Notes under the pieces: model-generated
The model's input: the letters and a program-made list of their open reading frames with translations, nothing else
What the model was told of the DNA's origin: nothing
Databases searched by the model: none
Position numbers and translations under genes: made by a program
Assembly (NCBI GenBank): GCA_045595365.1
Contig: JAZOAI010000017.1
Location: forward strand, 1 to 10,492
DNA length: 10,492 nt
Source: SIG480 sp045595365
GTDB lineage: Bacteria; Bacillota; Clostridia; Oscillospirales; JAAYXM01
Direction of reading: 5' to 3'
In this document: positions 1 to 5,557 of the stretch, in pieces
Layout of the letters: each line of letters starts with the position of its first letter
Numbering within the stretch: position 1 is the stretch's first letter

Positions 1-198
1 TGGTAGTGAATGACAATCCAGTGGATTGTCAGAGCCAAACCGTGACCGAGCCGCAGCGAGAAAGGGGAGGTTTCCTAGCCTCGCGGGAGCGAGGCGTGAG
101 TTCTCCCCCGTTTTGCTACTTTTGCAATCAAAAGTAGGCCCGCCCGGCAGGGCAAGAACTACTTAAGAATCAAGTCTACAAAATCTTTTCGGGACAAT

Positions 199-222
199 GT
201 AGGGGCGATTCAAGAATCGCCC
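199..222 (+). repeat. REP-like palindromic repeat, copy 1
   Basis: A GTAG tetranucleotide is followed by a perfect hairpin: 9-nt arm GGGCGATTC, a 2-nt loop (AA here, AC in the other copies) and the complementary arm. GTAG plus palindrome is the known layout of REP elements mobilised by REP-associated tyrosine transposases. The unit is the forward half of an inverted pair with 225-248. The REP assignment is inference from layout and from the RAYT gene at the right end of the window. Confidence 0.85.
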
Positions 223-224
223 GC

Positions 225-248
225 GGGACATTCGTGAATGTCCCCTAC
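225..248 (-). repeat. REP-like palindromic repeat, variant copy 2 (inverted)
   Basis: Read on the minus strand this is GTAG followed by arm GGGACATTC, an AC loop and the complementary arm. It has the same length and GTAG foot as the other copies but a different stem (GGGACATTC for GGGCGATTC), so it is a second sequence class. It lies 2 bp from copy 1 in the opposite orientation, so the two GTAGGGG ends face outward and can pair over the whole 199-248 block, like a BIME built from two REPs. Confidence 0.8.
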
Positions 249-344
249 GCCCACAGTCTCGCCTTGCTCAACATTTCCCCTCAAGGGGAAGGCTTAATGT
301 GTGTCCTTAAGATCACACCCCATAGGGTGGATTTTTATTGTATT

Positions 345-1571
345 CTAAAGCTTATATACCTTATCTCCCGAAACGACGTTGCGCGTATCAAAAACGATTT
401 TGCCCTCTAAGCTTTTGAGGTTTTCTTTGATGTGCGTGTGCGCTGTGAGGATAACGACAATATCGACCTTTTTGAGGAACTCGTCATAATCAAAGACCTG
501 CCCGTCACACAGGCGTGTTTTTACAAACGGGTCATACGCGACAACGGTTCCTCCGAGATGCCGCTTCATGCTGTCAAGCATCTGAAGCGCTGGACTTTCG
601 CGAACATCGTCAACATCCTCTTTATACGTAAGCCCATAGAGCCCGACGCGGGAAATATCTGATATTCCGTTCTCATCCATTATCTCGCGGATTCGCTCGA
701 GAACAAACTCAGGCATGGAATCGTTTATCTTTCTTGCCGAGAGGATGATGTTCGCAATGCCGGGATAATCTCCGACCAAGAACCATGGGTCAACCGAGAT
801 GCAATGCCCGCCGACTCCGGGGCCGGGAGAGAGGATGTTAACTCTCGGGTGCTTGTTTGCAATCCTGATAATTTCATAAACATCCATATTATCGCTGCGG
901 CAGATTTTTGCAAGCTCGTTTGCAAATGCGATGTTGATGTCGCGGAAGGTGTTCTCAACTACCTTCGACATTTCTGCCGTGCGGATGTCGGTAACTACGA
1001 TTTCGCCGACACAGAAGGAAGCGTAAAGCTCTTTTATCTTCTCTCCGATTTCTTTTGAATCTGCGCCGATTGTGCGCGAATTATTGCGAAGCTCATAAAC
1101 CATATTGCCCGGGATAATTCTCTCAGGCGCGTGGACAAGGTTTATGTCACGACCGATAACAAATCCGTTTTCCTCAATAACCGGGCGCACGAAGCGGTCG
1201 ATCGTGCCCGGAGAAACTGTTGATTCAATAACAACCGTAGCTCCCTTCGGGCAGACTTCCATAACGCTTTTAACTGCGCTTATAACGTATTTCGGGTCAA
1301 TCTTCTTGCTCGCTTTATCATAGGGGGTAGGCACTGAAACGATGTAGACATCTGTCGTGATATATTCCGTAGTAAACTTAATCCCGCAGGAAATAGCTTC
1401 GGCAAAAAGCTCGGAAAGCCCATCCTCCTCGAATGTAGTTTTTCCGGCATTGAGCGTTTCGACAAGAGATGCGTTATAGTCTGTCCCCACAACCTCGACG
1501 CCGTGAGATGCAAACATAAGCGCAGTCGGAAGCCCTATATATCCGAGACCGACAACATTTATCTTCGACAT
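345..1571 (-). CDS. wecC: UDP-N-acetyl-D-mannosamine dehydrogenase-like nucleotide-sugar dehydrogenase
   Basis: This 408-aa cytoplasmic enzyme belongs to the UDP-glucose/GDP-mannose dehydrogenase superfamily. The family oxidises the C6 hydroxyl of a nucleotide sugar to a uronate in two NAD+-dependent steps. The N-terminal Rossmann loop is GLGYIG (residues 8-13). The middle dimerisation domain carries EMSKVVENTFRDINIAFANE (about 200-219) with the conserved Lys203 and Asn207. The catalytic Cys is Cys257 in GVGGHCISVDPWF. The C-terminal UDP-binding domain has RVGLYGLTYKEDVDDVRESPA (about 308-328; only the GLTYKEDVDD core is diagnostic). The FRDxNIAFANE and HPRVNILxPGPGVGGHC stretches closely resemble E. 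coli WecC, so UDP-ManNAc is the likeliest substrate, for cell-wall or capsule glycans. The start is set by AGGAGC at 1579-1584. It lies 17 bp after purA and is probably cotranscribed; no wecB epimerase is in view. The stop is TAG. Confidence 0.87.
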   Translation of the reverse strand: MSKINVVGLGYIGLPTALMFASHGVEVVGTDYNASLVETLNAGKTTFEEDGLSELFAEAISCGIKFTTEYITTDVYIVSVPTPYDKASKKIDPKYVISAVKSVMEVCPKGATVVIESTVSPGTIDRFVRPVIEENGFVIGRDINLVHAPERIIPGNMVYELRNNSRTIGADSKEIGEKIKELYASFCVGEIVVTDIRTAEMSKVVENTFRDINIAFANELAKICRSDNMDVYEIIRIANKHPRVNILSPGPGVGGHCISVDPWFLVGDYPGIANIILSARKINDSMPEFVLERIREIMDENGISDISRVGLYGLTYKEDVDDVRESPALQMLDSMKRHLGGTVVAYDPFVKTRLCDGQVFDYDEFLKKVDIVVILTAHTHIKENLKSLEGKIVFDTRNVVSGDKVYKL

Positions 1572-1588
1572 ATTACCAGCTCCTAAAA

Positions 1589-2863
1589 TCAGTCTTTATA
1601 AACAATCTGCTCTCTGTCCGGGCCGACGCCGACAATGGAAACGGGGCATCCGCAGGCGCGCTCAACAGCTTCGATATATGTCTTTATTGACTGCGGGAAT
1701 TCGTCATAATTCTTGATAAACGAGATATCCTCATCGAAGCCGTCAAACTCCTCATAAATGGGGGTGCATTTTGCAAGGTCGTCAAGGTCTGCCGGGAAAT
1801 CGTTTATAATCTTCCCGTCCATTTCATATGCCGTGCAAAGCTTGATTTTCGGAAGCCCGCGAAGCGGGTCAATCTTGTTGATGACAATAGAGGTAAGCCC
1901 ATTTACGCGCACCGCATATCTTGCCATAACCGCGTCAAACCAGCCTGTTCTGCGGGCGCGGCCTGTAGTGACGCCGAACTCTGCGCCTGCCTGGCGGATA
2001 TATTCGCCTGTCTCGTCATCAAGCTCTGTCGGGAAGGGGCCTTTTCCGACGCGGGTAGTATATCCCTTGAATATTCCGACAATTTCATCAATGCAGGTGG
2101 GGCCGATGCCCGCACCTACGCAAACACCGCCTGATACCGGGTGAGAAGATGTGACATACGGATATGTACCCATATCGAGGTCAAGAAGTGTACCCTGAGC
2201 GCCCTCAAAGAGAACCTTCTTCCCTGCCTTAATAGCGTCAAACACCATAACGCTCGTATCGCGGACATATGGAGCAAGGCGCTCGGCATAGCTCCAGTAT
2301 TCCTCTGCGATTGCATCAAGGTCAAGAGCCTTTGCGCCGTAGTAATTAACAAACAGCTTGTTCTTCATCTCACCGATGCGTTTTACTGCTTCGGTAAACT
2401 TCTCTTTTGAGATAAAGTCATGCATACGGATTCCGATGCGCTGAGCCTTATCCATATAACACGGGCCGATGCCTTTTTTTGTTGTTCCTATATCTCCCGC
2501 ACCTCGAGCAACTTCTTCAAGCCCGTCCTGCTCGATATGCCAGGGCATAATAACGTGTGTTCTCTGATCTATAAATAAATTATCAAGGGGTGCGCCTTTT
2601 GAAGCAAGCTCGTCCATCTCAGCGAGAACTACCTTCGGGTCAAGAACGACGCCTGCGCCGATGATGTTGGTTGTTCCTGAATAGAGGATTCCCGACGGAA
2701 TGAGATGAAGCTTATAAACGTTCTCCCCTACAATAACCGTGTGCCCTGCGTTATTGCCGCCCTGTGAGCGGACTACGAGGTCTGCCTCCGATGCAAATAT
2801 ATCTATGAATTTACCTTTTCCCTCGTCGCCCCACTGCGCGCCGAGAATTACCTTTCCTGACAT
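1589..2863 (-). CDS. purA: Adenylosuccinate synthetase
   Basis: This enzyme catalyses IMP + aspartate + GTP to adenylosuccinate, the first committed step from IMP to AMP, in the cytoplasm. At 424 aa it has the usual full length. The GTP-binding/catalytic loop GAQWGDEGKGK (residues 8-18) contains the catalytic Asp13, and the NNAGHT motif supplies His41. GTTKKGIGP (126-134) is the IMP-binding signature, TTGRARRTGW (299-308) is the aspartate-binding loop, and NKID (329-332) contacts the guanine base. The start is fixed by AGGAGGT at 2872-2878, 8 bp upstream of the ATG, with a sigma-A-like promoter just beyond. It is the first gene of a likely two-gene minus-strand unit with the wecC-like gene and is divergent from the cysteine desulfurase gene. 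No PurR box or riboswitch is evident in the short leader. The stop is TGA. Confidence 0.97.
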   Translation of the reverse strand: MSGKVILGAQWGDEGKGKFIDIFASEADLVVRSQGGNNAGHTVIVGENVYKLHLIPSGILYSGTTNIIGAGVVLDPKVVLAEMDELASKGAPLDNLFIDQRTHVIMPWHIEQDGLEEVARGAGDIGTTKKGIGPCYMDKAQRIGIRMHDFISKEKFTEAVKRIGEMKNKLFVNYYGAKALDLDAIAEEYWSYAERLAPYVRDTSVMVFDAIKAGKKVLFEGAQGTLLDLDMGTYPYVTSSHPVSGGVCVGAGIGPTCIDEIVGIFKGYTTRVGKGPFPTELDDETGEYIRQAGAEFGVTTGRARRTGWFDAVMARYAVRVNGLTSIVINKIDPLRGLPKIKLCTAYEMDGKIINDFPADLDDLAKCTPIYEEFDGFDEDISFIKNYDEFPQSIKTYIEAVERACGCPVSIVGVGPDREQIVYKD

Positions 2864-2896
2864 AAAAAAAGACCTCCTTTTTTATTTCCGACAAGT

Positions 2897-2925
2897 ATTA
2901 TAACACAAATAATTTATGCTTACAA
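2897..2925 (-). promoter_or_regulatory. Sigma-A-like promoter for purA
   Basis: On the minus strand the -10 is TATAAT (2897-2902, perfect). After 17 bp the -35 is TTGTAA (2920-2925, 4 of 6). Transcription would begin about 25 bp ahead of the AGGAGGT ribosome binding site, leaving a leader too short for a purine riboswitch. Confidence 0.75.
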
Positions 2926-2966
2926 GCACAAAAGCACAAAACTGATATTTTTTGTGTCGAAAACAC

Positions 2967-2995
2967 TGGATTTATACATTAAAATATTTTATAAT
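2967..2995 (+). promoter_or_regulatory. Probable promoter for the cysteine desulfurase gene
   Basis: A perfect -10 TATAAT lies at 2990-2995. The -35 is weak (TGGATT at 2967-2972, 17-bp spacer). The -10 sits inside the upstream extension of the reading frame, which supports the internal start at 3026. It is back to back with the purA promoter; their -10 hexamers are about 87 bp apart. Confidence 0.55.
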
Positions 2996-3025
2996 ACATA
3001 TATAACACTTTTTTGGAGATCGCTT

Positions 3026-4138
3026 ATGATATATTTTGACAACGCATCTACAACGCAGGTTTTGCCGGAAGCGGCAAAAGCCGCAGTTTCAACAATGTGC
3101 GAAGACTTTGGAAACCCATCATCCCTTCACGGGCTCGGAATTTCGGCAGAAAGGATTGTGAATGAGGCAAAAGCCACGCTTGCCTCCGCTCTCTCGTGCG
3201 ATGGGCGCGAAATCACCTTCACCTCCTGCGGCTCAGAGAGCAACAACCTTGCTATCTTCGGCGCCGCCGCCAGATGCAAAAGAAAAAAACATATGATAAC
3301 GACAACCTTCGAACACCCGTCAGTTCTCGAATGTGCGAAGAAGCTTGAGGCTCAGGGCTTCGAGGTCACCTACATTTCTCCGCGCCCCGATGGGCTTGTC
3401 TGGCCATCTGACGTTGCGGATGCGGTGCGCGATGACACCTTTCTTGTGTCCGTAATGAGCGTAAACAACGAGGTAGGCTCGGTTATGGATATCCCCGCAA
3501 TTTCAAAGGCTGTTCGCATAAAAAACCGCGACACTCTTATTCACACAGATGCCGTTCAGGCGTTTATGAAGCTCCCTCTGAATGCTTCAAAATCAGGCGC
3601 GGATATGATTTCCGTAAGCGGCCACAAGATTCACGCGCCAAAAGGCATCGGCGCGCTGTATATCCGAAACGGAGTCAGAATAACCCCCCAGCTTCTCGGC
3701 GGCGGACAACAGGGTGGGCTTCGCTCCGGAACCGAGGCGACGTCGCAGATTGCAGCCTTTGCAGAAAGCGTAAGGCTTGCACTTTCGGGTTTTCCGCAGA
3801 GCGGAGACCGTATGCGTGAGTTATCAGAGCTTCTTGTGCGAGAGCTTGAAGCTCTCCCGAATGTTCATATTTTTGAACCTTTTGTCCGCGCACCGCACAT
3901 TATAAGCGTAGCTTTTTCGAAATATCCGAGTGAGGTTTCGATGCGTATTCTTGAAGAGCGCGGGATATACGTTTCTGCAGGAAGCGCGTGCAGCCGGGGA
4001 AGGAAAAGCCACGTTCTGAAGGCGCTCGGTGTTCCGGATAATCTCATTTCCTGTGCGGTAAGAATAAGCCTCTCGCGTTTTTCAACAGAAGACGAAATTC
4101 TCGCTTTCGTGAACGCCGCTAAAGAAAAGCTTATTTGA
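3026..4138 (+). CDS. Cysteine desulfurase (NifS/IscS-like)
   Basis: This PLP-dependent class V aminotransferase removes sulfur from L-cysteine as an enzyme-bound persulfide, for Fe-S clusters or tRNA thiolation. From ATG 3026 it is 370 aa and begins MIYFDNASTT, the normal NifS/IscS N-terminus. Visible residues are His97 (FEHPSV) stacking on PLP, Asp175 (HTDAVQ), Lys201 forming the Schiff base (SGHKIHAPKG), the GGGQQGGLRSGT phosphate-binding stretch (225-236), and the catalytic Cys322 in SAGSACSRG. The frame is open back to 2954, but the 24 extra residues are atypical, contain the -10 box, and lack a good ribosome binding site, whereas GGAG at 3015-3018 serves 3026. No iscU, thiI or mnmA lies alongside, so the sulfur acceptor is unknown and I give no symbol. 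The stop is TGA. Confidence 0.93.
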   Translation: MIYFDNASTTQVLPEAAKAAVSTMCEDFGNPSSLHGLGISAERIVNEAKATLASALSCDGREITFTSCGSESNNLAIFGAAARCKRKKHMITTTFEHPSVLECAKKLEAQGFEVTYISPRPDGLVWPSDVADAVRDDTFLVSVMSVNNEVGSVMDIPAISKAVRIKNRDTLIHTDAVQAFMKLPLNASKSGADMISVSGHKIHAPKGIGALYIRNGVRITPQLLGGGQQGGLRSGTEATSQIAAFAESVRLALSGFPQSGDRMRELSELLVRELEALPNVHIFEPFVRAPHIISVAFSKYPSEVSMRILEERGIYVSAGSACSRGRKSHVLKALGVPDNLISCAVRISLSRFSTEDEILAFVNAAKEKLI

Positions 4139-4154
4139 ATTTTGAAATTTTCTA

Positions 4155-4183
4155 TTGCAAAAAGCGCATAATGATGCTATTAT
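4155..4183 (+). promoter_or_regulatory. Sigma-A-like promoter for acpP
   Basis: The -35 is TTGCAA (4155-4160), followed by a 17-bp spacer and -10 TATTAT (4178-4183). It lies in the 80-bp gap after the cysteine desulfurase gene and indicates that acpP is transcribed independently. Confidence 0.7.
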
Positions 4184-4218
4184 ACGGATATAAGAAACAT
4201 TGCTATGGAGGTACATTT

Positions 4219-4446
4219 ATGATTATTGAAACTTTAAAAGGCATCCTTGAGGCTCAGCTTGACATCGATCCGTCCACAATAACTGCAGACACCAGCATCG
4301 CAGATGACCTCGGTGCAGATTCTCTTGATATGGTCGAGCTCATGATGACCGTTGAGGAAGAATTTGACATTACAATTAAGGACAGCGACGTTCATCTTTT
4401 CAAAACAGTTGGTGACGTCGTAAATTATATTGAAGCAAACGCATAA
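4219..4446 (+). CDS. acpP: Acyl carrier protein
   Basis: This small acidic carrier holds growing fatty acyl chains as thioesters on a 4'-phosphopantetheine arm. It is 75 aa, the usual ACP length. The attachment site is Ser35 in DDLGADSLDMVELMM (residues 29-43), flanked by the typical acidic helix II and followed by EEEFDITIKDSD. The start at 4219 is chosen because TGGAGG (4206-4211) lies 7 bp upstream and MIIETLKGIL is a normal ACP N-terminus. The frame is open to 4135, but that extension would overlap the promoter. It sits alone, flanked by its own promoter and a strong terminator, and is not embedded in the plsX-acpP-rnc or fab clusters common in Firmicutes. It could be the main fatty-acid ACP or a secondary copy; the sequence does not decide this. 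Confidence 0.92.
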   Translation: MIIETLKGILEAQLDIDPSTITADTSIADDLGADSLDMVELMMTVEEEFDITIKDSDVHLFKTVGDVVNYIEANA

Positions 4447-4476
4447 TTTTGCTTTTCATTTGCAGTTTAAAGCAGA

Positions 4477-4514
4477 AATACCCACGCGGTTATTATCGCG
4501 TGGGTATTTTTTAC
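4477..4514 (+). terminator. Rho-independent terminator of acpP, probably shared with the convergent lipoprotein gene
   Basis: A perfect 12-bp stem (AATACCCACGCG at 4477-4488, complement at 4497-4508) with an 8-nt loop is followed by a T tract. On the minus strand it begins just past the lipoprotein stop codon (4511-4513) and is followed by a weaker T-rich run, so it may act both ways. Confidence 0.9.
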
Positions 4515-5359
4515 TTATTCATCATAGCGCCAAGGCCGTTTGCCGCGGCGGGTGTCGGCCCGTTTATGAGGATGTGGACCGACTGGTCAGTATACTCGTG
4601 TGTATAACTGTATTTGCCGGAAATAGGATTCTCCTCGCTTGGGATAAACTCAGAGATTGCAAGGTCGATTTCGTTTGAATCAAGCGCCGCCATAAGAGCC
4701 GCATCGTCTTCATACTCACGGATTTCTATTTCAGCGTGGATTTCCTTTGCAAACTCATACGCGGTATCGACGTTTATTCCGCAGAGGTTTCCGTCACTGT
4801 CCTTATAATGCAGGGGAGCTTTATCAAAGGAAGGAATCCCAACGCGAAGAAGCCTTCCCTCAACCTTGTCATAATCCGAGGGGCGGGTATAATCGCCTTT
4901 TCCTTCTCCGGAATTTGCCGCTGCAATTTTTTCTGCCGTTCCGTCGTTTCTTATGCGCGTTGCCGCGGCGTTTATCGGCAGTGAAAGCTCATACCACGCA
5001 AGATGAAGCGCACACGGTTTTTTCTCGATAAAGGTCATATGAAGCTTGCTCAAATCCGGATTTTTTTCAATCTCTTCGTTTGCATACTTTTCAGGGAGAA
5101 CAAGCCCGTGGATTTTGTTGTTTTTAAGGGCGTTCACCGCCTTACCAACCGACGAAAACTTCACAAGATCAGGAGAATCAATCCTCTCCGTAATCTCGTC
5201 TTTGGAGATATGGTCTTTAACAAATCCGAGGCGATAGCCTGAAAACTGCGCAGCAACTAAAAAGCCGACCTCGGGCGGTTCCTTAATCGGTTCTCCGCAT
5301 GCAGAAAGCAGGGAGATCATACACATAGCGGCAAGAATGCCGCAAATTATTTTTTTCAT
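4511..5359 (-). CDS. Lipoprotein with a rearranged solute-binding-protein (SBP_bac_3-like) fold
   Basis: This 282-aa predicted lipoprotein has a Lys-rich N-terminus, a hydrophobic core and a lipobox LSAC with lipidated Cys21, so it should be anchored on the outer membrane face. Residues about 40-150 resemble the second lobe and final helix of a family 3 amino-acid-binding protein (GYRLGFVKDHIS; AVNALKNNKIHGLVLPE; then NAAATRIRNDGTAEKI). Residues about 168-266 resemble the first lobe, starting LRVGIPSFDKAPLHYKDSDG and ending at YTHEYTDQSVHILI, where the hinge to lobe 2 would normally come. The lobes are therefore in reverse order: either a natural circular permutation or the remains of a tandem duplication. 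No permease or ATPase gene adjoins it, so the ligand and transport role are unknown. It could be a sensor or orphan binding protein. The ribosome binding site is AGGAG at 5370-5374. The stop is TAA. Confidence 0.8.
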   Translation of the reverse strand: MKKIICGILAAMCMISLLSACGEPIKEPPEVGFLVAAQFSGYRLGFVKDHISKDEITERIDSPDLVKFSSVGKAVNALKNNKIHGLVLPEKYANEEIEKNPDLSKLHMTFIEKKPCALHLAWYELSLPINAAATRIRNDGTAEKIAAANSGEGKGDYTRPSDYDKVEGRLLRVGIPSFDKAPLHYKDSDGNLCGINVDTAYEFAKEIHAEIEIREYEDDAALMAALDSNEIDLAISEFIPSEENPISGKYSYTHEYTDQSVHILINGPTPAAANGLGAMMNK

Positions 5360-5388
5360 AAAGCTTACACTCCTTTCAGAATAAATAC

Positions 5389-5417
5389 ATTTTACATCAT
5401 TTTATGAGAAAATACAA
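5389..5417 (-). promoter_or_regulatory. Candidate promoter for the lipoprotein gene
   Basis: On the minus strand the -10 is TAAAAT (5389-5394, 5 of 6). After 17 bp the -35 is TTGTAT (5412-5417, 3 of 6). The position about 15 bp ahead of the ribosome binding site is reasonable, but the -35 is weak. Confidence 0.5.
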
Positions 5418-5465
5418 GAAAAATATGCGAACATGACAACAAGTACCGTATAACGTCATTTTTAT

Positions 5466-5495
5466 TTGACAGAAACCGTTTGTATGGTGTATAAT
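5466..5495 (+). promoter_or_regulatory. Consensus sigma-A promoter of the alaS operon
   Basis: The -35 is TTGACA (5466-5471) and the -10 is TATAAT (5490-5495), both perfect, with an 18-bp spacer. The expected start near 5502 leaves a leader of roughly 55 nt before ATG 5558, with GGAGG at 5544-5548. That is too short for a T-box, so expression looks strong and not controlled by uncharged tRNA through this promoter. Confidence 0.85.
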
Positions 5496-5557
5496 GTTTT
5501 CTGTATAAATAGACTTGATATGTTGAAAACAGCGTATCGCATCGGAGGTTTTTATAA

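Larger units (their letters stand above)
1..344. other. Gene-free hairpin cluster downstream of the wecC-like gene
   Basis: I see no credible gene here. The stretch is a run of inverted repeats: 11-31 (9-bp stem, 3-nt loop, with a GTAG at 3-6); a nested pair with outer arms 64-69 and 103-108 and inner arms 78-84 and 89-95; 116-137 (9-bp arms CTACTTTTG and CAAAAGTAG around CAAT); 142-153 (GCCC and GGGC); two REP-like units at 199-248; 275-290 (TTCCCC and GGGGAA); and 316-329 (CACCC and GGGTG). It is more GC-rich than typical clostridial spacers. The hairpins differ in sequence, so this looks like an accumulation of several repeat families rather than one element. No tRNA, CRISPR array or large IS end is visible. 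Confidence 0.7.

Noticed and set aside
316..344. CACCC/GGGTG hairpin as the terminator of the wecC-like gene
   Set aside because: Read on the minus strand it has no following T tract; the T-rich stretch is on the gene side.
1..344. CRISPR array in the repeat-rich left end
   Set aside because: The palindromes differ from each other and there is no regular repeat-spacer periodicity or cas gene.
2954..3025. 24-residue N-terminal extension of the cysteine desulfurase
   Set aside because: It lacks a ribosome binding site, contains the TATAAT -10 box, and the family N-terminus begins at the ATG at 3026.
5495..5531. Inverted repeat TGTTTTC-N23-GAAAACA near the alaS start as an AlaRS autoregulation site
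   Set aside because: The arms are only 7 bp, AT-rich and widely spaced, so chance is likely; no similarity to a known site can be shown.
5460..5557. T-box riboswitch upstream of alaS
   Set aside because: The leader after the consensus promoter is only about 55 nt and has no TGGNACCGCG-type T-box sequence or antiterminator/terminator pair.
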